Source: an uncultured Oscillospiraceae bacterium (lineage in GTDB: Bacteria > Bacillota > Clostridia > Oscillospirales > Oscillospiraceae). Taken from it: a stretch of DNA of 21,819 nucleotides. How positions within the stretch are numbered: position 1 is the first letter of the stretch; every line of letters starts with the position of its first letter. This document shows, piece after piece, positions 6,892 through 17,300 of this stretch. The stretch covers positions 1 through 21,819 of the forward strand of contig CAKTZP010000019.1 in assembly GCA_934636045.1 (NCBI GenBank), read 5' to 3'. A model generated the notes under the pieces. That model was given only the letters and a program-made list of their open reading frames with translations, had not been told where the DNA came from and searched no databases. The translations under genes were made by a program, and so were the position numbers.

Positions 6892-7451
6892 TGCGCTTCC
6901 TCCTGTGCAAACGGCTTGCCCTGCAGCACGACCTCGCGGAGATAGCGGAACGTCTCGTCCTCGCCCTTGTCGCGCAGCATGGTCAAAATATATCGCAGCT
7001 CCCGCCGCGTCTGCGGGTGCATCAATGAGGTATCGCGTGACTCCGTGGAGTTGACAAAATAGTTCAGCGGGTCGGCCTGTGTGTAGCTTTTTCCGTTATA
7101 AGTCTTGCAGGCAGCGATGCGATCCATGACCATCTCCACGAAGTACCTCCGCGGCATAGGAATAGACTCGTAGCGCTTCGTTTTAATGTTCAGATCCGTC
7201 CAGAATTCGTAGTGGTGCTTGTTGCGCCCCTTGTGGTGCATCCAGGCAAGGGAGTAGCCGATCAGCTCCCGTTCGCGCGAGTTGGGGCTGCGCGTGCCCT
7301 GATAGTATTTTACGCCGCTGTGGAACTCCGCCCACGAATATTTTGAAAGATCGTGTGTCAGTCCCTGCCAGTATAGCCCGACGCGGAAGCAGTGCCTCCG
7401 TACCAGATGGCGGTGATGTGTGATGGTGCAAAAATGCTTCCATGCCTTCAT
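6888..7451 (-). CDS. DUF5662 family protein
   Basis: This 187-residue soluble protein matches the DUF5662 pattern found across Clostridia: [12 protein letters not shown] at 32-43 and [16 protein letters not shown] at 69-84, followed by a conserved [16 protein letters not shown] helix. The clustered His, Asp and Lys residues suggest a metal-binding, HD-hydrolase-like site, but no activity is established. The N terminus is His- and Arg-rich ([15 protein letters not shown]). The start has AAGGGG about 9 nt upstream. It lies 27 nt after the sigK stop with no terminator between, and overlaps glpK by 4 nt, so the three genes are probably one transcript. Confidence 0.75.
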   Translation of the reverse strand: MKAWKHFCTITHHRHLVRRHCFRVGLYWQGLTHDLSKYSWAEFHSGVKYYQGTRSPNSRERELIGYSLAWMHHKGRNKHHYEFWTDLNIKTKRYESIPMPRRYFVEMVMDRIAACKTYNGKSYTQADPLNYFVNSTESRDTSLMHPQTRRELRYILTMLRDKGEDETFRYLREVVLQGKPFAQEEAQ

Positions 7452-7478
7452 TCTTTCTGCCCCTTTGTACGCAATATG

Positions 7479-8165
7479 TTATTCGGAAAGTGCCTTTTCC
7501 AGCTTTTGCAGCGCCTTTTTCTCAATGCGGCTGACATAGCTCCGGCTGATGCCGCAGATCGCCGCAACCTCGCGCTGCGCCAGCGGCTCGCGGTTTCCGA
7601 GACCGTAGCGCAGAACAATAACCTCGCGCTCGCGCGGCTCCAGGCTGGTTTCCAGCTTTTGATACAGGTGCGCATAGCGCTCCTTATCCGCCATCCACTC
7701 AAACAGATCCTCGTCTGAGCAGATCACATCCATCAGGGAAAGCGCCGTGCCGTCCTTTCCGGTCTCAATGAGCTCAGAGAGCGACACATCCCCCGCGCTT
7801 TTGCGCTGGCCGCGGAAATACATCAGAATTTCGTTCTCAATGCACCGCGCGGCATAGGTCGCCAGCCGCGCGCCTTTGCTCACGTCATAGGTCGAGATGC
7901 CCTTGATCAGACCGATCGTTCCGATGGAGATCAGATCCTCTTGGTCCGCGGTTTGCGTATAGTATTTTTTCATGATATGAGCGACGAGGCGCAAATTTCG
8001 CTCGATCAGAATGTTTCTGGCGTCCAAATCCCCTGCTGCTGCCAGCTCTAAGTAATGCCGCTCCTCCTTGGCGCTCAATGGCTTCGGAAACGAGCCGCTC
8101 CCGTTCGACAGCCGCAGCGAGTAAAGGATGCTGCTCAGCACCAGCCATACAGCCGCGCCTAACAT
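7479..8165 (-). CDS. sigK: RNA polymerase sporulation sigma factor sigma-K
   Basis: This 228-residue sigma-70-family protein directs late mother-cell transcription during sporulation. The N-terminal about 20 residues are hydrophobic (LGAAVWLVLSSILYS) and match the pro-sequence of pro-sigma-K, followed by SFPKPLSAKEE. Region 2 is clear (LIERNLRLVAHI, EDLISIGTIGLIKGI, KGARLATYAARCIENEI) and region 4 holds EPREREVIVLRYGL and the helix-turn-helix AQREVAAICGISRSYVSRIE. The gene is continuous, so it is not split by a skin-type element. GGAGGT lies 6 nt before the ATG. Sigma-K controls coat genes, which fits the cotJ sequences elsewhere in the window. A related sigma such as SigE is less likely because of the short pro-region and the FPKPLS motif. 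Confidence 0.9.
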   Translation of the reverse strand: MLGAAVWLVLSSILYSLRLSNGSGSFPKPLSAKEERHYLELAAAGDLDARNILIERNLRLVAHIMKKYYTQTADQEDLISIGTIGLIKGISTYDVSKGARLATYAARCIENEILMYFRGQRKSAGDVSLSELIETGKDGTALSLMDVICSDEDLFEWMADKERYAHLYQKLETSLEPREREVIVLRYGLGNREPLAQREVAAICGISRSYVSRIEKKALQKLEKALSE

Positions 8166-8234
8166 GAGACCACCTCCGGTCTACTGTATGACGCGACTGC
8201 AAGTCCAGATTCCGGCAAATTCGTTCTGACGACT

Positions 8235-8263
8235 ATTATAGCGAATCTAGCCTCATTTGGAAA
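8235..8263 (-). promoter_or_regulatory. Candidate promoter for sigK-DUF5662-glpK
   Basis: On the minus strand TTTCCA (8263-8258), 17 nt, then a perfect TATAAT (8240-8235) lies about 70 nt before the sigK start. The -10 is good and the -35 matches 4 of 6. A developmental sigma-E promoter would be expected for sigK, so this vegetative-looking site is tentative. Confidence 0.4.
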
Positions 8264-8274
8264 GGCCTTTTAAG

Positions 8275-8314
8275 AAAAAAGTGCTCTCCCGACCGGTTCG
8301 GCGGCCGGGAGAGC
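8275..8314 (-). terminator. Intrinsic terminator of the giant surface-protein gene
   Basis: On the minus strand GCTCTCCCG and CGGGAGAGC (complements of 8306-8314 and 8283-8291) form a 9-bp GC-rich stem followed by AC and T6. It starts 17 nt after the stop codon of the surface-protein gene, just upstream of the sigK promoter. Confidence 0.85.
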
Positions 8315-8331
8315 CTTTTCCTTGGGTATCC

Positions 8332-11300
8332 TTATGGCTTGCCGTACAGACGCCAGAGGAAGGCGGTGGTCTGTGCGCGGGTGCAGAGCGCATCCGGCGC
8401 AAACCGGCCATTGCCGACGCCGAAGGTCACTTCGTTTTCGGCAGCCCACTTCACCGCGTCGGCGTAGTAAGCATCCGGTGCAACATCGGCGAACTGCGGT
8501 TCTCCCGCAGGCGGCACGGCGCGGTATGCGCGGTACAGGAAGGTCACCGTCTGCGCACGGGTGCAGGTCTCATCCGGGCAGAAGGTCGTCTCGGTAATGC
8601 CCGTGGTGACACCCTCCTCCACCGCCCATGCGACGGCCTTGGCATAATAGGCGTCTGCAGCAACGTCGGTAAAGGGCGTTTCCTGCTTTGTCGGCTCCGG
8701 CTTGCCCATCACACGCCACAGGAAGGTGACGAACTGCGCACGGGTGCAGGGAAGGTCCGGCGCGAAAATGCCCTCGCCATATCCATCGGTCACACCGTTT
8801 TCCACTGCCCAGCGGATGGCCTGGCAGTAGTAGTCGTCCGGGTGCACGTCGTCAAACGGCGTCTGTTCGCTGATTCTTCTGAAGGTCGCGTGCAGTGTGA
8901 CCGCTCGCGCGGGCATGAGGAAGGTATACAGGCCGTTTCCGCCATCGGTCAGCGTCAGGGCGCTGCCCGAGGCATCCGTTGCCGTGACGGACGCGAGGCG
9001 CCAGCCCTCGTCCGGCATGGAGGTCACGGTGATGACCGTGCCCTCGATTGCGGAGGTCGCAGAGAGCAGCAGCGTGCCGTGCTCAGCGGCGGTCGCCTCG
9101 ATGGCGAACAGAGGACGGTCAGTAATCATCAGTTTGCCTTCGGCGTAGGAGATGACATAGTTGCTGCCCGCATCCGCGCCTGCAATGCAGATTCTTGCCT
9201 CGCCGACGGAAGCGGTATCCGGCTGCGCGGGGTCATAGTGCAGGGTGGGCAGAGCCGTCAGGACGTCTTCTCCGATGAGGCCGGTGACGGTATAGTCCTC
9301 ACCGAGCTTCGGCGCGGAGAGGTCAGGAACAGCCTCGCCGACATAGATCGTCTTATCGGACGCAGTGACGGTCACACCGGCGGGACGGATCTCAAAGGTA
9401 CGGGCGATGTCCGTCGTGGCCTTGCTGCCTGCCCAGACGGTGTTGTCCTTGTCGTTCAGAGAGACAGTCACGGTGTAGCTTCCGGCGTTCGTCCGGACGT
9501 TACCGGTGACGGTGTAATCATCGCTTGCAGCAACGACGTAGGTCTGCGCCGTGCCATTGTAGGTAAAGCTTGTACTGTCAGCCTCCGGTTCTGTGACCGG
9601 CTTCGGCGCGATCGTGACGGTGAGCTGTTGCTCAGCGAGGTCCTTGTGGTTCTTGTCGCCGACCACGCGGTAAAATACCGTGTAGCTCCCGGCTGCGGTG
9701 GCCTCGGGGACCGCCGTGCCGTATTCACCGCCGTCGAGCTTGTATTCCAGCGTGCCCGTCGCCGTCGAGCCGGCAAGGAGCAGCGGCTGGCTCTGGCCGT
9801 TGTAGGTCAGCTCCGCCGCAGCCGGCGCGGTGAGGCTGCCGTCTGCCTTTTCGATGGTCAGCGTCGCGCACACGGAGGCCAGCGGCGTGTAGCCGGGCTG
9901 CATCGTGAAGATTGCAGTGACCGTATAGGTGCCCACATCCGTTGGCGCGGTCTCGCTGGCGGCATATTCTGTGCTCTCATACACATAGCGCACGGAGGAA
10001 ACGCCGGTGATGGACTCGCCGATGGTATGCGGGATGGGCTCGCCGGTGTAGGTCGCGGTCTTGTTTTCAAGAACGGCGCTGCCCGGCGTCAGCTCGCGCA
10101 GCGTGACGGACGCGCTTGCCGTGACGGCTTTGTCCGGCTGCATGACTTCGTTGCTGATGGCGCTCAAATCGAGTGTGCCGGTGAGGGTCTGCTCGGTCAG
10201 GAGCGCGGCATCGTAGCCGTTCCAAGTGACCGGAACATTTTCGAAGCTCTTGCCGTCTTCGGTAACGATGCCGACTGCCGTGGGCAGACCCAGTGCGGAG
10301 GGCTCTGTGCCGTAGTTCTTGTCCGTGACTGCCGCAACGCTCGTCGTCACGGCCCTGACCGTGCGCCGGATCACGGTCACGCTGGCCTCGTGCGTCAGGA
10401 CGGTGTAGTTCCCTGTGTCCGCCGGGGTGAAGGTCAGCTCGGTCGTTTTCGTTCCGGCCTCGTTCCACTTGGTCTCGCCGGTCACGGTGAAGGTGCCTTG
10501 CACCAAGGCCGTACCCGTCCGCTCGGTCTCCAGCGTGTCGTTGACGTAGATCGTACCGAGCACCGGCCATTCGCTCACGACCGGCGTCGCCTTCGCAACG
10601 GTGAAGCTTGCTGTGGCCTCGCAGCCATTGAAGTTGGCTGTCTGGCCGATGACTGCGATCAGGGTGTACTCGCCCGCCGCCAGCGAGGTCGAGGAGATGT
10701 CCTGCCAGAGCTTGCGTTCGGCTCCGGCTGACTGATAGTAATAGGTTACCTTGCCGTTCTCCGTGTTGCCCGTCAGTTCTGGGATAGGAACGGCCTCACC
10801 GTAGGTGTAGCCCGCCATGGTCAGGGCCGCAGTTCGTTCTGCGCGCTGAACCGTGACGGTGATGATGTCGGACAGGACGGTATTCTCCTGGCCGTTGTCC
10901 TTGCGGGTTGCAGTGACCTCGCAGCGGTAGTAGATCGTGCCCGCGGCCATGCCCGTGGGCAGGTCATATTTTGCCGCCGTGGCTCCGTCAATGGCTTCCG
11001 CGTCCGTGCCGTCCTTGCCGCAGCGGTACCACCGGAAGGTCAGAATGTACCCCTGCGCGGCTGCGCCGGTCACGGAGATGCTGCCGTCCTTGTAGCCGTA
11101 GGTCAGGATCAGGTCTTCGCAGATGTTGACCGTCGGGCGGTCGGCCGGGAGCACCGTCCAGTGCGCATAGAGCGTATGGTCTTCTGCGGTGATCACCTTA
11201 TCCGTGCTTTCGACCTTGTCGCCGCCGTCCTTCGCGGTAAACCAGCCGTCAAAGGTATAGCCCGCGCGGGTCGTCTTCGGGAGGGCGCCATAGGCGTCGT

Positions 11301-14300
11301 CATAGGTCACGGTCAGCTCCGCTGCTGCACTGCCGCCGTCGGTGTCAAAGCGCACCTTGTAGGTGTTCGCCGTCCAGTGAGCATAGAGGGTGTGGTTTGC
11401 ATCGGTGGTGACCTTGTCGGTGCCTTTCACCTTGTCCCCGCCGTCCTTCTCCGTGAACCAGCCGTCAAAGTGATAGCCGGTGCGCGTCGTCACGGGAAGC
11501 GTGCCGTAGGCTGCGTCAAAGGTCACCGACATTTCGGCCGCAGCGCTGCCGCCGTTGGCATCGAAGCTAACCTGATAGGTATTGACCGTCCAGTGCGCAT
11601 AGAGCGTATGGGCTTCTGCGGTGATCACCTTATCCGTGCTTTCGACCCTGTCGCCGCCGTCCTTCGCGGTGAACCAACCGTCGAAGGTATAGCCCTTGCG
11701 GGTCGTCGTGGGAAGCGTGCCGTAGGTGCCGTCAAAGGTGACCTCCAGCTCCGCCGCGGCGCTGCCGCCGTCGGTGTCGAAGGTAACTTTGTAGGTATTG
11801 GGCGTCCAATAGGCGTAGAGGGTGTGATCCAGCGCCGTCGTGACGGTGGTCGTCTCGTCCACGCGCATGCCGTCCACGGCTGCGGTGTACCAACCCGCGA
11901 AGGTATAGCCCGTGCGGCTCGTGATCGGTAGGTTTGTGTACTTGCCGTCGAAGGTCACGGTGATCTCCGCCGCAGGGCTGCCCTCGTTGGTTTCAAAGCG
12001 TACCTTGTAGGTGTTCGCCGTCCAGTGAGCGTAGAGGGTGTGGTTTTCCGTCCGGGTGACGGACGTGTCCGTTTTGACCTGTGTGCCCCCGGCTGCCTCG
12101 GTAAACCAGCCGTCGAAGGTATGGCCCTTCCGCTCTGCTTTAGGCAGGTTGGCATAAGTCCCGTCATAGCTGACGCGGATCGTCTTTGTGTCGCACTGCC
12201 CCTTGCCGGGGTCGAGCGTCACGGTATACTGCCCTGCCGTCCATTGGGCGTAGAGCGTATGATTCTCCGCCGTTTTGACGGTGTCCGTGGCATCAACCCT
12301 CTTGCCGTTTTCGGCTTCGGTGAACCAACCGGCGAAGTTGTAGCCGGTGCGGGTCGGCGTGGGCAGCGTGCCGTAGGTGCCGTCATAGGTCACGGTCAGC
12401 GTGGTAGTGATGTCATCGCCGCCGTTGGCGTCGAAGGTGACCTTGTACTTGTTCGCCATCCAGTGGGCGTAGAGGGTCTTGATCGCCGTATCCACTGCGT
12501 CGCCCGCCTTGACCTGCGTGCCGCCCTCAGCCGCCGTGAACCAGCCGACGAAGGTGTAGCCCTCGCGCGTAGCCACGGGCAGCTCACCATACACGCCGTC
12601 AATGGGCGCGGTGATGCTGTCCAGCGGGTCGCCGCCGCAGGTGTCAAGCGCCACGGTGCAGCTTCTCGCCTTCCAATGAGCGTAGATTTTCACAGGACTT
12701 TCCTGCGTGGGAACGGTGTCCAGAACAGTTTCCTCCGTAACCTTCTCGCCGCCCTCAGTGGCAGTAAACCAACCGAGGAAGTCATAATCCTCACGCGTCG
12801 GAACCGGCAGCTCGCCGTAGGCCGAGAGGTAGCTGACCAGAAGGCTGCGGGCGCTGCATGTACCGCCGTTGGCCTCGAGCAGGATGCTGTACACGCCCGG
12901 CTGCCACTTGGCGTAGAGGGTCATATCGCCCTCAACGGTATCGGTTTCCATATCCCAGTGCTGCGTGAGCTCCGGGTCGGTGTACCACGCAACGAACGTG
13001 TAGCCCAGCTCGGTCGGGTCTTCGACGGAGATGGTCTTATGCGGTGTTGCCTCCAAGTCCTCGATCTGCGTGCCATGGTCATTCATGACAAACTTCACGG
13101 TATACGACGAGGCCGCGACATGGATCTCAAGATATCTCGGCTCTCTGCTGAGGTCGCCCGCTAGGGGAAGAAGGGCAACAATAGCGATATCATCCCCTTC
13201 TTTGTCTTCCTTCTTTGCTGTAATTGTGTTGCCGCTTATATCAACCGTAACCGTGTGGTACGGGCTGCTGCAGATCCAACGGTATTTCTTATTTGTCGCA
13301 GTGTCCGGACCGAGCACCGCCGTCAGTTCTACCGTCTCCCCCGGTGCCAGCGTGATGCTGCCATTATACTGATCAATCGTGGTCGTTCCGCTTTTCGTTT
13401 TGGCCTGCATTTGCATGGTACTCTGGTCGACGGGAGTACCCTTGATGGTCATGTAAGTGCCATTGGAGCCTAACGTAAATGCAGCGTTGTCAGAGAAGAA
13501 ATAGTTTTTATACTGGCTGTATACCTTGAGGTCACCGTTGAACGTATAGCCGTTCGAGACATCCTGATAGAAGTTATTTCCGGCAGTGTCGCCATTCTTG
13601 TAACCGCGGAGTGTAAGGCCGAATCGCGCTTTCCCGGTCAGACCGGAGACGCTGAGTTTTGCACCCGGGTGCAGATTGATGTTGCTTGACAATCCTACGT
13701 AGGCCGTCCATCTATTCTTACTGGAATGAAACCGTGTACCGCGTTGGCGCGCCGTATAATTATCGACGACACGCGGCGAACCGCTAATATTCAGGGTGCC
13801 CGTTTCCCACACATCGACGCCGCCGGTCGTTGCGTTGCTGTCGGAATAGTAGCCGCTGATCTCGCCGCCCTGCAGATTGAAGGTCCCATTTTGATACACG
13901 CCTACCCCATAACCAGTGTAATTTCTGGTGCTGCCGGCGCCGCCGCCGATTTTACCGCCCTTCATGGTAAAGATCGTAGACTTGCTGCCTGTACTATCAC
14001 CCCATACCCGGACGCCATAAGTGCAGTTCTTGATTGCACCGTCCGTCATCGTGAACGTGCTTCCTGCTTCCATATAGACACCGACGGAGCAGTCTGTGAT
14101 TTCGCCGCCGGTCATGTTGAACTTGCTGCCGGTCAGCAAATTGACAACGCCGGTGAACTCATAATTCGACCTTTTGCCGCCGATGATTGTGCCGCCGCTC
14201 ATGTTGAACGTAGCATTGCTCTCCGGGCGAACTGCCGTTTTTCCTGCGTTGTTGAAGGTACCGCCGGTCATATGAAACGTTGCACCACCGGCCAAATAGA

Positions 14301-17300
14301 CGACATTCTGTTCCGAAGCATTCTCAAAGCTGCCGCCGGTCATCGTGAAGGTACTTCCGCTGTCTACGTAAACCGTGTTGTGCTTCGCGATATAATAGGC
14401 ATCGTTCCAATCAAATGTGCCGCCGTTCATCTCAAACGTACCGGAGTAGACGCGTACGGCATTGCCGTTCCAGTCGGTATTGTTCGCGTTTTCCGGACGG
14501 CACCAGCTTCCTGTTATGGTGCCGCCATTCATCACGAAACGACCGTTGTCTGCAATGTACACAGCGCCACCGCCGTCGTGAACATTTTCGCTTGTTTCTT
14601 TATTCAGTACATTATTCTTCGTCAGCGTACCGCCGTCCAGAATAAAGGTACCGCCGGCGAGATACACCGCGCCGCCTGCGGCACGCACTGTTGTGTTGCC
14701 GTTCCAGAGGGTACCGGCTGTCCAGTTTCCGTCGAGTGTGCCGCCCTTCATGGTAAACGTTGCGCCCTGTGCGACATAGACCGCGCCGCCGAGGTCGCTG
14801 GAGCTCGTGGCGATCGTGCCGCCATAAAGCGTTGCCGTCGCACCGGAGGGCAGATAGATTGCGCCACCGGTGGAATAATTGGGACCATTCCAGACAACAC
14901 GGCCGCGACCGTTTTCAATAGCGCCGGTGCCAATGCAGTCGGTGATATTCAGCGAAGCGCCGCTCTGTACTTCAAAGTGACCGCCGGTTGCGCCGGGCTG
15001 AAGGTTCAGCTTGTAGCCATGCAGGCAGAAGTTGATCTGCCCGTTGATTTTAATAACCTCCGTTCCCAGCTGCGTGGAAAGATCCGAAGTCAGGCAGACA
15101 TTGTGGGTGCCGTCCGCCTCCAAAAGGCTTTTCAAATCTGCCCACGTGTTGACCTCTGTCCATTCCAGAGCGGGGTGCGCACCGTCGTGCGTGCATTCCA
15201 CACCGCAAATCGGGTGGCTGCCGGTTTCGTGCGTGATGACCTTGGTGTAGATTTCGCCGTCGTTCGCCTTATAATTCCGGTAACCGTTGGCATCAAGGAC
15301 GTAATAGTCGTTGAAGCTTGCATCACCCATGTATTTTGCCCAACCGTTGGTGATCTTACCGGCAGAGGCCTTGCCGTTCGCATCGAGGAGTGTCACGCGA
15401 TGCGGCGTGCCCGGCTTTGTGGCAAGTTCGCCGCAAATGTTGATGGGCTTTGTAATGGTGATATCGTCCATGCCTTTGAAGCCCGTGTGGAGATTCAAAT
15501 CACCATTGGTCTCGATAATGCCACTCCGGCCGCCGTAGATATTGATTGCCGAGCCCTCTTCGCCGGCACAAACCTTTGTCGTTGAGCCGCCATGGATATT
15601 CAGGACACCGCCGGAGAGCAGCGAAGTGTAACCGATTCTGCCGTCGAAGATGTTCACGGTTACAGTGTCTTTGATGACCAATTCCGGAACAATACTGTGC
15701 ACATAGTCCGTGCCGTCGAGGTTTGCGCCGTATTGGTTCACGACCGAGTGCTCACCGATTTTGGTGATGTTCATATTCGGGTTGTAATTGTTCTTGCCGT
15801 TTCGGATGTTCAGCGTGGCGTTTGCCCCGACCTCAATCGCGTCGATCGCGAAGCCATAGAGCGTGACTTCTGCGCCGTCGGCCACAACAATTTTCTCCAC
15901 CGGCTTATTGTTGCGGGAGTCCTGACAGGCGCAGAGCGTAAAGCCGTCGCCCGCGCGGAGCGTGCCGGTAAGCTTGCTCTGGTTCAGGCACAGATGGCCG
16001 CGGTATTCGGTGGTTCCGTCTACTGCCAAATCGCCAATCAGGAAGTAGTAGCAGTCCGGCTCCATTGCCGCCAGCTCATCGAGCGTCGTAACGGCGCGCC
16101 AAATCTTGTCCTCGCAGCCATCGGTGCAATTCTTCTCCCAGCAGAGCTTGTGGACGTGTGCATTGGCGACCTTGACTTCCGCTTCAAACGGAACCGTCGC
16201 AAGGTCGGTCACCTTTTCTCCGTTCCACTGCTCGGCGCTGATGCGCAGCGTGTAAACGCCGTCACTCAAATTGCCGGGGATGGTCACGGTAGAAGTCGTG
16301 GCGTTCGGGTCCTCGTTGATCGTGCCGTAGCAGACGATATTGCCCTTCGGATCGAGCAGCGTTGCGGTCACGGCGTCATAGCTCCCGCCAAACGCAGGAT
16401 GGTTGACCGTCAGCGTGCCACCGTCTACATCAAACTGGCGGTTGTCCGCCAGCGAGGTACCGTCCTTGAATGCGGTGGTGCCGTCGCTCAGGATGAGCTT
16501 CCACTCCGTGCCGGTGTAGTCGGCAGGTGTGCCATAGGGTACGCGGGCGGAATTATCCGCCGCAACCGTGTAGAGAATCTGTGCGCCGTCGAGGTTCATC
16601 GCCGGGCGGGCATTGAACTGGCGGTATTCATAGCTATAGACTTCTTCGGTCAGGAATGGAAAATATTCGCTGAAGCCGAAAATTCTGTCCGCCCATGTCT
16701 GCTCGTAGATCATCTTCTGGCCGGTATACATTTTCCAATAGGAGGACCAGCGCTGGATCTTGCCGTAGTAGTTGTCCGGCGTGGCCACGGCCACAAAGCT
16801 GTCCAGCGTGGATTGGTCGTCCATCGTGTGCTTGCCGGACACTCCGGAGCGCAGGACGTAGGACAGTTTGTTGCTGCCCACGACCTCCGTCAGGCCGTAA
16901 CGCGGGTCTTCATACTCCTGCGCGGAGAGGAAAAAGACCTTTGCGTCGGACAGACCGCCGTTAAAGATCGAGCCCTGCACGCCCCACATGTCGTCATAAT
17001 AGAACCACTTGTCCGTCGAATGGTAGCCCGAGTTATACTTGGACGTTTCAACCAGAAGGTTCAATTCCTTGTCCGTGAAGAACTTCGCCTTGTTGGCCGC
17101 CAGTGCTTCGCACCACACACGGGCATAGCAGTGCTCATCCTGCCAGTTGTTGTGCGTGATGGCCTTGATCTCTTCGTCGTCCTTGCCATAGCAGAAGTAA
17201 ACATTATAAAACTTCTCGGACAGCAGAAACAGACCGTCGCTGCCGAGGCTGGTTTCTGCGTCGAGGATGCGCCACGGGTAAGGCTCGCCCGCTTCCTCCA

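Noticed and set aside
5335..6945. A 536-codon plus-strand open frame covering glpK
   Set aside because: It begins inside the intergenic repeat and runs antisense to an unmistakable glycerol kinase.
8183..8220. Possible sigma-E promoter for sigK (CATACAGT with a weak -35 about 15 nt upstream)
   Set aside because: Transcription would begin inside the GGAGGT ribosome site at 8172-8177, leaving no usable leader.
8257..10731. An 824-codon plus-strand open frame opposite the SLH and MBG part of the giant gene
   Set aside because: Low-complexity Arg/Gly/Val composition with no domain. The minus strand encodes SLH and repeat domains throughout, so this is a codon-bias shadow.
11155..13100. Regular repeats that could suggest a CRISPR array
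   Set aside because: Units are about 216 bp, in frame and coding for InlB B-repeats; there are no short identical repeats with unique spacers.
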